The notes: generated from the sequence alone by a model not told the origin. A DNA stretch of 64,000 bases from Maricaulis sp017643475 (GCF_047123815.1 NZ_CP138920.1:1798001-1862000), one strand, 5' to 3'. Counted from the stretch's first letter, positions 34,317 to 43,901 are shown. Program-made: numbers and translations.

Positions 34317-34962
34317 ACGACGCTCGCAACCTGTTACGGGACGCCGGTCCGCACCCGGTCGATGTGGCGCTCGTGTGCTTCAGGGTGAGGCCCTCGCATC
34401 GGGTCAGCGTGTCGGTTTGTTCGGGGGCAGTTTCGATCCGGTGCATGGCGGACATATGCATGTCGCCATAGCGGCGATGAGACGGTTGGGTCTGGACCGT
34501 ATCTGGTGGCTTGTTTCACCTCAGAATCCCATCAAGAACCGCAAGGCTGACGCCTTTGCGGAGCGGTTCCAGGCCGTGCAGGGGACGGTCCAAAAGCCGG
34601 GTATGGTGATCAGTGATGTCGAGCGTCGCTGGGGTGTTCAGCATACGATGGCGCTGCTGTCAGAGCTGAAAAAGCGATTTCCAAACAACAGTTTCGTCTG
34701 GGTGATGGGGGCGGACAACCTGCGTGGATTTCATCGCTGGTATCGCTGGCGGGATATATTCAACTGCGTACCTGTCGTCGTGGTTTCCAGGCCGCAAGAT
34801 CCGGTCAGGGCGCGCCTGTCGATTGCGGCAAGTGTCTATCGCAATGCACGAATTCGTGAGTATGACGCGAAAAATCTGGCTCTTAAAACGGCGCCGGCAT
34901 GGACCTATCTGATTGAACCGTTACAATCGGAGTCCTCGAGCGCGATACGCGCACAACGCTAG
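34291..34962 (+). CDS. nadD: Nicotinate-nucleotide adenylyltransferase
   Basis: 223 residues as the longest frame; the conserved part starts at RVGLFGGSFDPVHGGHMHVA (about residue 40). Starts at 34297 (ATG) or 34375 (GTG, 195 residues, nearer family length) are equally possible because the first 40 residues are Arg-rich and carry no motif. Other motifs: WWLVSPQNPIK and, at the end, SSSAIRAQR. It converts nicotinate mononucleotide to NaAD in NAD synthesis. Confidence 0.92.
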   Translation: MVMGRRVARRRSQPVTGRRSAPGRCGARVLQGEALASGQRVGLFGGSFDPVHGGHMHVAIAAMRRLGLDRIWWLVSPQNPIKNRKADAFAERFQAVQGTVQKPGMVISDVERRWGVQHTMALLSELKKRFPNNSFVWVMGADNLRGFHRWYRWRDIFNCVPVVVVSRPQDPVRARLSIAASVYRNARIREYDAKNLALKTAPAWTYLIEPLQSESSSAIRAQR

Positions 34963-34999
34963 ATCTCGCCCTTTTCTCCGCAGCAAACTGGAAGTTTAC

Positions 35000-36004
35000 A
35001 TGACCGACCAAGTGATCGGCCGCCAATCTGCGCATGCCCTGATCAATTTTTTTGACGACCAGCATCCGCCGCTTGGAGATTTCATGCGTGATGTCGAGGA
35101 GGGTCTGTCCGCGACGCCGCGTTCCATCCCGCCGGTCTATTTCTACGATCAGGAAGGGTCCGCCCTGTTCGACCAGATCACCGAATTGCCGGAGTATTAT
35201 GTGACACGCACCGAGCTGGACTTGCTGGGCAAGATCTCCAGCGAGCTCTCGTTGCGGGCCGGTGCCGGCGCCGTGGTGATCGAACCCGGATCAGGGTCGA
35301 GCGTGAAGATCCGCACGCTGCTGGATGCGCTGGGCGATGCGTCCGGTTATGTTGGTCTGGATATCTCACGCGATCACCTGATTGCGGCGTGTGAAGACCT
35401 GGCGCGGGATTATCCCGATGTGGCCATTGGCGCTGTGTGTGCGAACTTCACGGCTGGTCTGAAGCTGGACCACCTTCCCCTGCCGGACGGGCGTCGCCTG
35501 ATCTTTTTCCCGGGATCAACCATTGGCAATTTCGAACCGGCCGATGCGCGGGCCGTACTGGCCGGTTTTCGCTCGGGCATGCGAAAGGGGGATGCTGTCC
35601 TGATCGGCGCGGACCGGGTCAAGGACGAACAGATCCTGGTTGATGCCTATGACGACGCAGCTGGCGTCACCGCCGCCTTCAATCTCAACCTGCTCGAGCG
35701 AATCCGGAGCGAGCTGGGAGCCACTCTCAATGTTGAGGATTTCACCCACAAATCCATCTGGAACACAGAGCTTCAGCGTATCGAGATGCATCTCGTTGCC
35801 CAACGCCGCACCGAAATCGAGCTGAACGGCAAGGTCCATGTGTTTGAGGTCGGCGAGACCTTGCACACCGAAAACTCCCACAAATTCACGCCGACGAGCT
35901 TTCAGTTGCTGGCGGAGAGCGCCGGATACACGGTCGTCAAGCACTGGTCAGACCAGGCTGAACTCTTCTCGCTCTACTGGCTCGAACCAAACTGGGAAGC
36001 GTGA
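35000..36004 (+). CDS. egtD: L-histidine N-alpha-methyltransferase (EgtD family)
   Basis: 334 residues from the ATG at 35000 (GGAAG upstream); the frame opens earlier inside nadD but lacks support. The methyltransferase motifs VIEPGSGSSVKIRTLLDAL and YVGLDISRDHL bind S-adenosylmethionine, FFPGSTIGNFEP is the family hallmark, and FTPTSFQLLAESAGY closes it. It would trimethylate histidine to hercynine, the first step to ergothioneine. No egtB is adjacent; the usual partner is missing from this window. It splits the conserved nadD-rsfS pair. Confidence 0.85.
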   Translation: MTDQVIGRQSAHALINFFDDQHPPLGDFMRDVEEGLSATPRSIPPVYFYDQEGSALFDQITELPEYYVTRTELDLLGKISSELSLRAGAGAVVIEPGSGSSVKIRTLLDALGDASGYVGLDISRDHLIAACEDLARDYPDVAIGAVCANFTAGLKLDHLPLPDGRRLIFFPGSTIGNFEPADARAVLAGFRSGMRKGDAVLIGADRVKDEQILVDAYDDAAGVTAAFNLNLLERIRSELGATLNVEDFTHKSIWNTELQRIEMHLVAQRRTEIELNGKVHVFEVGETLHTENSHKFTPTSFQLLAESAGYTVVKHWSDQAELFSLYWLEPNWEA

Positions 36005-36051
36005 TATAGACGTCCCTTGTATTGGTGGTCAGAAAGGACAACCCCCTGTCT

Positions 36052-36456
36052 ATGGAAACAATCCGCCAGGTTGAAGGCGAAGCGGCTGCGGCCGTTCGTG
36101 TCACTGGCGAAGATGGACCCGTCGAAGAGCTGGAAACGCTCATTATCGACAGTTTGGAAGACGACAAAGCTGAAGACATCGTCTCGATCGACCTTCGTGG
36201 CAAATCGTCCGTTACCGACATCATGATCATCGCATCCGGTCGTTCTGCGCGTCATGTAAACGCGCTGGCGGATCACTTGTTGCGTGGAATCAAGGAGTCG
36301 GGACGTTCCGGTGCGCGCGTTGAAGGCCTGCAGACCTGTGACTGGGTGCTGATTGATGCCGGCGATATCGTCATCCACCTGTTCCGACCGGAAGTTCGCA
36401 GCTTCTACAATCTGGAGAAGATGTGGTCGGTCGAGCCGGACGATACGGCGTCCTAG
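36052..36456 (+). CDS. rsfS: Ribosomal silencing factor RsfS
   Basis: 134 residues from the ATG at 36052; TTG 36022 or GTG 36025 would add about ten residues, and AAAGGA at about 36034 favours neither clearly. The RsfS core is LIIDSLEDDKAEDIVSIDL, then TDIMIIASGRSARHV, and DWVLIDAGDIVIHLF and YNLEKMW. It binds L14 and blocks subunit joining in starvation. The rlmH start follows the stop directly. Confidence 0.93.
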   Translation: METIRQVEGEAAAAVRVTGEDGPVEELETLIIDSLEDDKAEDIVSIDLRGKSSVTDIMIIASGRSARHVNALADHLLRGIKESGRSGARVEGLQTCDWVLIDAGDIVIHLFRPEVRSFYNLEKMWSVEPDDTAS

Positions 36457-36927
36457 GTGAAACTCACAATCGCGGCCTTGGGGCGGCTCAAGGGCGGCCC
36501 CGAGCGTGAGCTGGTTGATGATTATCTCAAGCGTGCCACACAAACCGGACGCCCGCTCGGGCTAGGACCGGCCGGCGAGCTCGAGATTGATAACCGCAGC
36601 CTGAAAAGCAAAGCCGATGAGAGCCGTGCCCTAGCGGGCGCGCTGCCTTCGGGTGCGCGCATTATCCTGCTGGACGAACGCGGCAAGACGCTGACCTCCC
36701 CGCAGCTTGCTCAGCAGCTTGGTCGCTGGCGCGACGATGGCAGTCGTGAGGCGGTTTTCTGTATTGGTGGCGCTGACGGGCATGATCGCGGCGTGCTCCC
36801 GCAGCCGGACCTGGTGCTGTCCTTTGGATCGCTGGTCTGGCCGCATATGCTGGTTCGCGTGATGATCGCGGAACAGATCTATCGTGCCGCCTCAATTCTG
36901 GCCGGATCGCCATATCATCGTGATTGA
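36457..36927 (+). CDS. rlmH: 23S rRNA pseudouridine1915 N3-methyltransferase
   Basis: 156 residues, GTG start immediately after the rsfS stop. SPOUT family features: LLDERGKTLTSPQLAQQL, the knotted FCIGGADGHDRGV, and LSFGSLVWPHMLVRVMIAEQIYRA, ending PYHRD. It methylates pseudouridine 1915 of 23S rRNA in the cytoplasm. The pair with rsfS is conserved across bacteria. Confidence 0.96.
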   Translation: MKLTIAALGRLKGGPERELVDDYLKRATQTGRPLGLGPAGELEIDNRSLKSKADESRALAGALPSGARIILLDERGKTLTSPQLAQQLGRWRDDGSREAVFCIGGADGHDRGVLPQPDLVLSFGSLVWPHMLVRVMIAEQIYRAASILAGSPYHRD

Positions 36928-36958
36928 GCGTTAACCTTGGCAGAGCTAGCTTGCCTTC

Positions 36959-38176
36959 ATGATCCCGCTCCTTTTCGTCTCGTTTCTGGCTGTTACCCAG
37001 CCACCGGACTCGGTTCCGCCCGATCCGGCGGAGGCCGAACGCCTTGAGCAGCAGGAACAGCTAAGCGCTGAAGAGGCCCGCATTGCGCGCGAGCAGGCTG
37101 AGGAGATTTCACGCGAAATCTCGGCCCTTCAGCAACAGCTGGTCGCCCTGGGCCGTGAAGTTGATGCCAGTGAGAACGCAGCCTTGCGCTCGGAAGGTGA
37201 GCTCGTTCGCCTATCAGCCGAAGAGGCGGAAATCCTTGATCGCCTGGCGGCAAACCGCGAGACATTGATAGACGTGCTCGCAGCGATCCAGCGCATCGAG
37301 TCGCAAACACCGCCTGCCCTGATGGCGTCGCCGGATGACGCTGCGGAGGCCGCGCGTGCGGCCAGTCTGATGTCTGAACTGGCTCCGGCGCTTCGAGAGC
37401 GGGCGGCTGAACTGGCGGAGGAGCTTGAAGCCCTTCGCGCCGTTCGTGCTTCCATTGAGGCCGAGCAGATCACGATGGCCAGCGCCGAGAATGCCCTGAC
37501 AGGTCAGCGCCTGGAGTTACAGGTCATGATCGCCGAGCGCCGGGCCCTCGAGGCACGCCGTCGCAACGAAGCTGAGGAATTGCTCACTGAATCCAGCCAA
37601 GCCGGAGAGCGCGCGCAATCGATCCGATCACTTCTCGGTGAGATCGCACGCATGTCTGATGTGGTGCCCTCTATCAGTCCAAGGCGTCTGCTGGGCTCTG
37701 ATGACATTCCCACGCCGCGATTGCGGCCCGTGCGCGGCCTGACCGACGCCCAGGCCCCACTGGTTCCACTGGAGAGTTTGCGCTTCGCTGAAGCGCGAGG
37801 ACGCCTGCGCCCGCCAGCTGCCGGGGCGATTGCGACTGAATACGGCGATGTGACCGAAGATGGCACACGATCTGAAGGAATTTTCATTCGAACGCGCGGT
37901 GGAGCACAGGTAGTGTCTCCTTTCGATGCTCAGGTCGAGTATGCCGGACCGTTCAACACCTACGGCGGTCTCTTGATACTGAATGTCGGAGATGACTACT
38001 ATATCGTGCTGGCAGGCATGGCCGTGACCTATGCCAGCGCCGGGCAAAGCGTCCTCGCGGGAGAACCCGTTGGTGCAATGCCACAAAACGGCCAAACGGC
38101 ACCAGAATTGTATCTGGAGCTGAGAAGGAACGGAAATGCTGTTGACCCGGGGCCCTGGCTCCGCAGCAGCCGATAG
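36959..38176 (+). CDS. EnvC-like murein hydrolase activator
   Basis: 405 residues. A short N-terminal signal (MIPLLFVSFLAVTQ) is followed by a long coiled coil (about 25-235, heptads of Glu/Leu/Ala). The C-terminal LytM domain (about 285-405) has GIFIRTRGGAQVVSPFDAQV and LYLELRRNGNAVDPGPWL. The metal residues of active M23 enzymes (HxxxD and HLH) are replaced, as in EnvC, so it should activate amidases rather than cut peptidoglycan. It probably works in the periplasm at division. It heads a ctpA-yibQ-rppH run; the ctpA start lies beyond its stop but in a frame that overlaps. Confidence 0.85.
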   Translation: MIPLLFVSFLAVTQPPDSVPPDPAEAERLEQQEQLSAEEARIAREQAEEISREISALQQQLVALGREVDASENAALRSEGELVRLSAEEAEILDRLAANRETLIDVLAAIQRIESQTPPALMASPDDAAEAARAASLMSELAPALRERAAELAEELEALRAVRASIEAEQITMASAENALTGQRLELQVMIAERRALEARRRNEAEELLTESSQAGERAQSIRSLLGEIARMSDVVPSISPRRLLGSDDIPTPRLRPVRGLTDAQAPLVPLESLRFAEARGRLRPPAAGAIATEYGDVTEDGTRSEGIFIRTRGGAQVVSPFDAQVEYAGPFNTYGGLLILNVGDDYYIVLAGMAVTYASAGQSVLAGEPVGAMPQNGQTAPELYLELRRNGNAVDPGPWLRSSR

Positions 38177-38213
38177 CCGTTTCAGGAGTTACGCGGAAAG
38201 GACGCGCGCTTAC

Positions 38214-39515
38214 ATGCGGATCAATATTCTCGCTTCGGTTTCGGCTTTCGCTCTGGGGGCATTTGCGCTCGCGGTTTCTGCAGAAGGCAGCCAGGAAGAC
38301 CGAACGGAAACATTCCGCCAGCTTGAGCTCTTTGGCGATGTCCTCAGCCGGATCGAGTCCGATTATGTATCAGACACCGAACAGGCCGCCCTGATCGAGG
38401 CAGCCATCGAAGGCATGCTCGACTCGCTTGATCCGCACTCGGGTTATCACAATCCGGAAAGTTATCAGGACCTGCAGGTCACCACGCGTGGCGAGTATGG
38501 CGGCCTGGGCATGGAAGTTGTCAGCCGCGATGACTACATCACCGTCGTTTCCCCGATCAGTGACACGCCAGCGGAACGTGCGGGCCTGCGCACCAATGAC
38601 CGAATTGTCGCCGTTGATGGCGAGGATATTCGTGGCGCGTCTGTGACCGACGCGGTTGAGTTGATGCGCGGTGCAGTCGGTGACCCGGTCACCATCACGA
38701 TTTCCCGTGGCGATGATGTGCCGTTCGACGTCACGCTCGTCCGCGACACCATTCCGCTGCGCACCGTCGTCTCGCGTATCGAGGAGGGGCTGCCCTATCT
38801 GCGCATCTCCGGTTTCAACGAGCGTACAACCGAGATGCTGCTGGAGCAGCTGGTCGAGCTCGAGCGTGAAAATGACGGTCCTCTGCCGGGCCTGATCCTG
38901 GACCTGCGTTTCAATCCGGGTGGTCTTCTCGACCAGGCGATCGGTGTGACCGATGCCTTCCTGGATGGTGGCGAAGTGGTTTCCACCCGCACGCGCGATC
39001 CGCGCGACACCCAGCGCTACAATGCGCGTCCGGGCGACCGCCTCGATGGTTCACCGATCGTGATCCTGATCAATGAGGGTTCTGCCAGTGCTGCGGAGAT
39101 CGTGGCCGGTGCCCTGCAGGACCGCGAACGCGCCCAGCTGATTGGCATGACCAGCTTCGGCAAAGGGTCGGTCCAGACGATCATCCCGCTGCGAGGTGGA
39201 CGTGATGGTGCGCTGCGCCTGACGACCGGCAGGTATTACACGCCGGCGGGTCGTTCTATCCAGGCGACGGGCATTATTCCTGATCTCCAGATCAGTTCTT
39301 TCCCGATCGAAGATGGCGAAGACGCCGCCATGTCGTCCGAAGCTGATCTCGATGGTGCGCTGGACAATGACACCGGTGCCGAGCGGATCGAGCAGGATCT
39401 GGCGGTGATCGAACAGCCGCCAGAAGACTGGAACGAGAACGAGGATTATCAGCTACATCGTGCACGCGAGATCCTGCGCGCCTCGATGGAGCGTCAGCAG
39501 GCATCCTTGCAATAG
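38214..39515 (+). CDS. ctpA: Carboxy-terminal processing protease (S41)
   Basis: 433 residues from ATG 38214, giving a signal peptide (about 1-22). PDZ domain about 80-165 (GGLGMEVVSRDDYITVVSPISDTPAERAG). S41 core: LDLRFNPGGLLDQAI, catalytic Ser in NEGSASAAEIVAGAL, Lys in FGKGSVQTI. C-terminal acidic tail with GAERIEQDL. A periplasmic serine protease that trims envelope proteins. A frame from 38136 exists but overlaps envC and lacks a signal. EnvC-CtpA neighbours suggest a role in cell-wall remodelling. Confidence 0.95.
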   Translation: MRINILASVSAFALGAFALAVSAEGSQEDRTETFRQLELFGDVLSRIESDYVSDTEQAALIEAAIEGMLDSLDPHSGYHNPESYQDLQVTTRGEYGGLGMEVVSRDDYITVVSPISDTPAERAGLRTNDRIVAVDGEDIRGASVTDAVELMRGAVGDPVTITISRGDDVPFDVTLVRDTIPLRTVVSRIEEGLPYLRISGFNERTTEMLLEQLVELERENDGPLPGLILDLRFNPGGLLDQAIGVTDAFLDGGEVVSTRTRDPRDTQRYNARPGDRLDGSPIVILINEGSASAAEIVAGALQDRERAQLIGMTSFGKGSVQTIIPLRGGRDGALRLTTGRYYTPAGRSIQATGIIPDLQISSFPIEDGEDAAMSSEADLDGALDNDTGAERIEQDLAVIEQPPEDWNENEDYQLHRAREILRASMERQQASLQ

Positions 39516-39635
39516 GTCTCGATCCGTCGAAAGCCATTATCAGCGTTAACGCTTTCTGCACAGGAGCCCGCCACTCTGGAGCCGACGATCTGTGCCCGCG
39601 ATTCGGGCGCCTAATCTGACGCCGAGAGACGGATC

Positions 39636-40946
39636 ATGACTGCTGCCGCCGCTGCTGCCTTGCGCCATGCTGCCCCCTTGTTGAACATTCGCGCCCCGAT
39701 TTTCGCCGGGCTGGGAGCGGCCGGCGTGTTTGCCCTGGTCATCCTGGGTGTGGCGATTTTCGGCAATGGACAGTTTGATGCGCCGAGCGCAACGGGCCGT
39801 GTGGGCCCACTTCCTCAGGCAGCTGTCACCCCAGAGCCCGCAGCAGAGACGCAAAATCCGATCAGTTTTCAGTCTCCCGATGAGGGAGCGGAAGTCAGCC
39901 TCAGCGGCGTCAATGAAGGGTTTGAGGCGCCTGCAAGCGAGCCAACAGCGCCCAATGGTCCCGGTTCTGACCCGGCAAGCGCAGAAGTCAGCCATGCTTC
40001 AGCCGCCAGCAATCCTGAGGCTCTTGCGCGCGCGCCGTTCTCCGGCCTGACCGAACCGGGTCCGGGTGGCCCCTTGCCGGTAATTGGCCCAAATGATCTT
40101 CGCCCTTCTCGCGCCTATGCCCGTCCCTTCCATGGAGACCCCAATACCCCGATGATCGGCATTGTTGTGGGTGGAATGGGCGTCAATCCGACGGTGACGA
40201 CGGCCGCGATCGAGGAGCTGCCGCCGGAAGTCGCGCTGTCCTTCTCGCCCTATGTCGAGAATCTGCAAGGCTGGATCGACCAGGCGCGCGCCGCTGGTCA
40301 TGAAGTGCTGATCGAAGCGCCGATGGAGCCGTTCGACTACCCTAATAGCGATACGGGGCCGTACACATTGCTTGCTGACGGCCCGACCGAGGAAAACGAG
40401 CGGCGACTGATGTGGATTCTCAGCCGTACGACCGGATATTTTGGTGTAGCCAATTATCAGGGTACACGTTTCTCGACGTCGCGCCCGGCGGTGGAATCAC
40501 TGATGCACTCGCTGGAACGTCGCGGCGTGGCCTATCTGCATGATGGTGTCGGCCGCCGCAGCCTGATCGATACGGTCGGCGCTGGCACGAACGTCGAATA
40601 CGCCATTGCGGATCGCATTCTGGACGAAGAGCTGAGCCCCGCCATCATCGATCAGCGCTTGCTGGCGCTTGAGGCGCTCGCGATCCAGAACGGTGCGGCG
40701 CTCGGTAGCGGTTTTGCCTATCCCGTTACGGTCGACCAGGTCCAGGCCTGGTCCCTGGGCTTGGAATTGCGCGGCTATCAGCTTGCACCACCATCTGCCG
40801 TCATGGCTCGGCGCCGACTCGAGGCCCGCCTCGCTGCAGAGGCGCAGGGCACGAACCAGCATGCGGAGGAAGAAACGCAGCACCGCTGGATGGATGACGC
40901 CGAAGGGGGTGACGAATACGGCGCTGCCGCGGATGACGGTCACTGA
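39636..40946 (+). CDS. Divergent polysaccharide deacetylase (YibQ/DUF610)
   Basis: 436 residues. One membrane helix (about 21-41, IFAGLGAAGVFALVILGVAIF), a Pro/Ala/Glu-rich spacer to about 165, then the deacetylase-like domain: IGIVVGGMGVNPTVTTAAI, VALSFSPYVENLQGWIDQARAAGHEVLIEAPMEP, and MWILSRTTGYFGVANYQGTRF. Metal-binding Asp/His of true deacetylases are only partly kept. The envC-ctpA-yibQ order is common and suggests a cell-envelope role. Confidence 0.85.
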   Translation: MTAAAAAALRHAAPLLNIRAPIFAGLGAAGVFALVILGVAIFGNGQFDAPSATGRVGPLPQAAVTPEPAAETQNPISFQSPDEGAEVSLSGVNEGFEAPASEPTAPNGPGSDPASAEVSHASAASNPEALARAPFSGLTEPGPGGPLPVIGPNDLRPSRAYARPFHGDPNTPMIGIVVGGMGVNPTVTTAAIEELPPEVALSFSPYVENLQGWIDQARAAGHEVLIEAPMEPFDYPNSDTGPYTLLADGPTEENERRLMWILSRTTGYFGVANYQGTRFSTSRPAVESLMHSLERRGVAYLHDGVGRRSLIDTVGAGTNVEYAIADRILDEELSPAIIDQRLLALEALAIQNGAALGSGFAYPVTVDQVQAWSLGLELRGYQLAPPSAVMARRRLEARLAAEAQGTNQHAEEETQHRWMDDAEGGDEYGAAADDGH

Positions 40947-40948
40947 TC

Positions 40949-41464
40949 GTGTCCGAGGACGCCTACCCCCAGCACAGGCCCAATGTCGGCATCGCCTTGT
41001 TCAATTCGCTCGGCGAGGTGTGGATCGGCAAGCGGGATGCCGCCGAGCCGCCCTGGCAGTGGCAATTGCCGCAGGGTGGAATTGATCCGGGTGAAGCACC
41101 TGAAGATGCCGCGCTGCGAGAACTGTACGAAGAGACTGGTGTTAAGCCGGAACTGGTCGAGCCCCTGGGCGCGATAGACCGCTGGATTGCCTATGATTAT
41201 CCGCCGGACGTGCGCGATGATCCCAGATTCGCCCGCAAGCGGCATCTCGGGCAGAAACAGCGATGGTTCGCCTATCGTTTTAACGGCAGCGCAGAGGATT
41301 TCGACCTGGAGGCCCATGGTGAAGTCGAGTTCTGCGACTGGCGCTGGGGGCGCCTGGAGGAGTTACCGGACCTGATCATCCCGTGGAAACGCGAGACCTA
41401 TGTCCAGGTCATGCGGGAATTCTCGCGCTTTGCCATCCCTGCGAGAGCTTCCAAACCCGCCTGA
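40949..41464 (+). CDS. rppH: RNA pyrophosphohydrolase (Nudix)
   Basis: 171 residues, GTG start two bases after the previous stop. The Nudix box is intact (GGIDPGEAPEDAALRELYEETGV near residue 47), preceded by QWQLPQGG; WFAYRF and FCDWRWGRLEELPDLIIPWKR match RppH. It removes pyrophosphate from mRNA 5' ends and starts decay. Confidence 0.93.
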   Translation: MSEDAYPQHRPNVGIALFNSLGEVWIGKRDAAEPPWQWQLPQGGIDPGEAPEDAALRELYEETGVKPELVEPLGAIDRWIAYDYPPDVRDDPRFARKRHLGQKQRWFAYRFNGSAEDFDLEAHGEVEFCDWRWGRLEELPDLIIPWKRETYVQVMREFSRFAIPARASKPA

Positions 41465-41517
41465 CTTGATCGGCGCGCCGAACCGGCAAATGTTCTTCCC
41501 TGACCGGAGGGGCAGGC

Positions 41518-42402
41518 ATGCCATTATCCTTTGCAGACTTGGACACCTATCGCCAGAGCGCCCGTCATTTCAACGGGCCGCACGGACGCATAGCCTGGTG
41601 GATGCGTGGCCAGGGACGCCCGCTTTTGCTGATTCACGGATTTCCGACCTGTTCCTATGACTGGTCGCGTATCTGGCCGCGTCTGGTCGGTAGCGGCTTC
41701 AATCCGATTGCGCTCGACATGCTGGGTTTTGGCCTGTCCGACAAACCGGACATGCACCGCTATGATCTGATGCAGCAGGCGGACCTGCATACCCAGCTGA
41801 TGCACATTGCCGAGGTCGATGAGTGTGATGTCGTCGCGCATGATTATGGTGTGTCCATCGCCCAGGAGTTATTGGCCAAACAGAACCGAGGGCGCCTGGG
41901 CTTTCGCATCAACTCGGTCAGCTTTCTCAATGGTGGGCTGTTTCCGGATCAGCATCGCGCCCGTTTTATCCAGCGGTTGCTTAACAGCCCGCTGGGACCT
42001 GTTCTCAGCACCATGCTGACACGCAAGCGTTTCGGTGCGTCATTCGCGGCCGTGTTTGGCGCGGATACCCAGCCGGACGAGGAGGAGCTGGATGCGTTCT
42101 GGGAGCTGCTCTGCGAACACAATGGGCATCGCATCGGTCACCTGCTGATCCGGTATATCCGGGATCGCAAACAGCATGCTCGCCGCTGGGCGGATGCATT
42201 GCAGGGCGCTGGCGATACGCGACTGCAATTGATCAATGGCAGCCAGGACCCCGTCTCTGGCCGCCATCTTGCGGATGCCTTTGCCGAACGGGTGCAAGAA
42301 GCGCAGATCGTTCGGATGGACGGGGCAGGGCACTACCCGCAATGGGAAGCTCCGGACGATGTGTTCGAGGCACTCCGGAGTTTCCTGACCCCGGCCGGCT
42401 AG
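41518..42402 (+). CDS. Alpha/beta hydrolase with an Asp nucleophile (MEST/dehalogenase type)
   Basis: 294 residues. The oxyanion loop is LLLIHGFPTCSYDW (about 37-50), and the nucleophile elbow is VVAHDYGVSIAQELL, so an Asp replaces Ser, as in haloalkane dehalogenases and MEST-like proteins. An acid at NGSQDPVSG and the base His at GAGHYPQWEAPD complete the triad. Substrate is unknown. GGAGGGG ribosome site close upstream. The stop overlaps the convergent amidohydrolase stop (CTAG). Confidence 0.8.
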   Translation: MPLSFADLDTYRQSARHFNGPHGRIAWWMRGQGRPLLLIHGFPTCSYDWSRIWPRLVGSGFNPIALDMLGFGLSDKPDMHRYDLMQQADLHTQLMHIAEVDECDVVAHDYGVSIAQELLAKQNRGRLGFRINSVSFLNGGLFPDQHRARFIQRLLNSPLGPVLSTMLTRKRFGASFAAVFGADTQPDEEELDAFWELLCEHNGHRIGHLLIRYIRDRKQHARRWADALQGAGDTRLQLINGSQDPVSGRHLADAFAERVQEAQIVRMDGAGHYPQWEAPDDVFEALRSFLTPAG

Positions 42403-43901
42403 TTGCCGGCCGAAAGGTATTCGCGCTGCACCGGTCGTCCATCCAGGATGACCCAGCGGATCGAACCCATGTCGCTAATTTCATTGCGCGGGTCCTCGCT
42501 CAGAAGCAGAAGGTCGGCCTGTTTGCCCACCTCAACGGAACCGATCTCATCTTCCAGGCCGAGCAGGCGAGCATTGTTGATTGTGGCGGCCGCCAGAACC
42601 TCGGACGGGATCATGTCCATCTGCTCCATGGTCAGCATCTCCTGATAGCCATGCAGGCCCGGTGCATTGGTGTAGGTCGGGCTGGACGGGGTGTCGGACG
42701 CCAGGACAAGCTCGGCGCCATTGGCGTGAAGATAACGGCCGACTGCGATGACCCGGCGCAGTGCTGCACGGGAGGTTTCTCCCGGTTCGCCAGTGGGCGC
42801 ATGACCGAGAAAATTCTCCACCACGACAGGATTGTCATCGGCTATCCGCTCCAGATTATCCCGGAACCATCCGCCCTGGGGGCCGGAATGCCACGTGATC
42901 AACTCACGCGGCAATGTCGCCGCAAGCGCGTCGCTGGTCAGGAAGTCCACGTCATAGAGCGCGACTTCTCCGTGAATAGCGCCGGTGGTCAGCTGTACGG
43001 TGATGCCGTTTTCGATTGTGGCATCGAGCAGGTCTTCAATCTGCGCCGGCAGCTCTGTCTCCGGATTGACCTGAGCGCCGTTCAGCTGGTCCCAGTGCCA
43101 AAGCCCGTGCGCCATGACGTGGGCACGCGCTTCAACCGCAGTGTGCCAGGACAGAAGCGAGGTCGCGTGCAGCAGGTTGAACAGGCCACGCGTTTCCGCT
43201 TCCCGCGCGACCCGGTCGAGAACCTCGGTCGGAGCCGTATTGAAGTCGAAAAGGCCGCCAAACCCCGGTTCATGGAAGGTCTTGATACAGATCGCATCGC
43301 CATCATCTGCGATACGCCCAACGACGGCCTCGGGGGTGTGTTCGGCAGGATCATGCTCGGCGGGGATGCTCTGGGCGACATCCGGGTCGTGAATGTAGTA
43401 GGGCGCCTCGTAACGATACTCCTCGGGTTCGAACATCATGCCGTAACCATTCGCATACGGCGCTGCACGGCAGGCGTGGAGCTGGGAGGAGAGCTCCAGC
43501 CCGTTCCAGTGATCCACAAAAGGCCGAGAACGTGTCAGGTCGAGCAGGGTGGTAAAACCCCAGTAGAGATAGGAGCGAGGCTCCTGGCGCCGATAGGCGC
43601 GAACCAGCGCAATATTCTCCTCGACCATGTCGCCACGCAGACCGCCATTGCCCCCGAGATGCACATGGCTGTCGATGAGCCCCGGGGTGAGGTAGAGCCC
43701 GGCAGCGTTCAGTTCGGTTTCCGAAGCTAGCGCGACGAGGTCTTCACCGATCGCGGTGATGCGCCCGTTCTCGACCCGGACATCGAGCGGCATTTCCGAG
43801 ATTGCGACATTGGGTGAAACGATGATGGCGTCGCGGATCAGGAGATCCTGTGAGATGAGCGCGGACGCGAGGGCAAGGCTGGCGAGAATTGGTGAGATCA
43901 T
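42399..43901 (-). CDS. Secreted amidohydrolase (metal-dependent), copy 1
   Basis: 500 residues with a signal peptide (about 1-18). A binuclear amidohydrolase site is complete: DSHVHLGG near 77, the carboxylated Lys in CIKTFHE, His in LLHATSL and MAHGLWHW, and Asp in LASDTPSS. The C-terminal GSVEVGKQADLLLL closes the fold. Likely a periplasmic peptidase or imidazolonepropionase-like hydrolase of unknown substrate. It overlaps the upstream paralogue by 4 bases (43898-43901), so they are one operon and probably a tandem duplication. Confidence 0.85.
   Translation of the reverse strand: MISPILASLALASALISQDLLIRDAIIVSPNVAISEMPLDVRVENGRITAIGEDLVALASETELNAAGLYLTPGLIDSHVHLGGNGGLRGDMVEENIALVRAYRRQEPRSYLYWGFTTLLDLTRSRPFVDHWNGLELSSQLHACRAAPYANGYGMMFEPEEYRYEAPYYIHDPDVAQSIPAEHDPAEHTPEAVVGRIADDGDAICIKTFHEPGFGGLFDFNTAPTEVLDRVAREAETRGLFNLLHATSLLSWHTAVEARAHVMAHGLWHWDQLNGAQVNPETELPAQIEDLLDATIENGITVQLTTGAIHGEVALYDVDFLTSDALAATLPRELITWHSGPQGGWFRDNLERIADDNPVVVENFLGHAPTGEPGETSRAALRRVIAVGRYLHANGAELVLASDTPSSPTYTNAPGLHGYQEMLTMEQMDMIPSEVLAAATINNARLLGLEDEIGSVEVGKQADLLLLSEDPRNEISDMGSIRWVILDGRPVQREYLSAGN

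Noticed and set aside
36959..38176. Active M23 endopeptidase.
   Set aside because: The zinc ligands are replaced, as in EnvC; it is more likely an activator.
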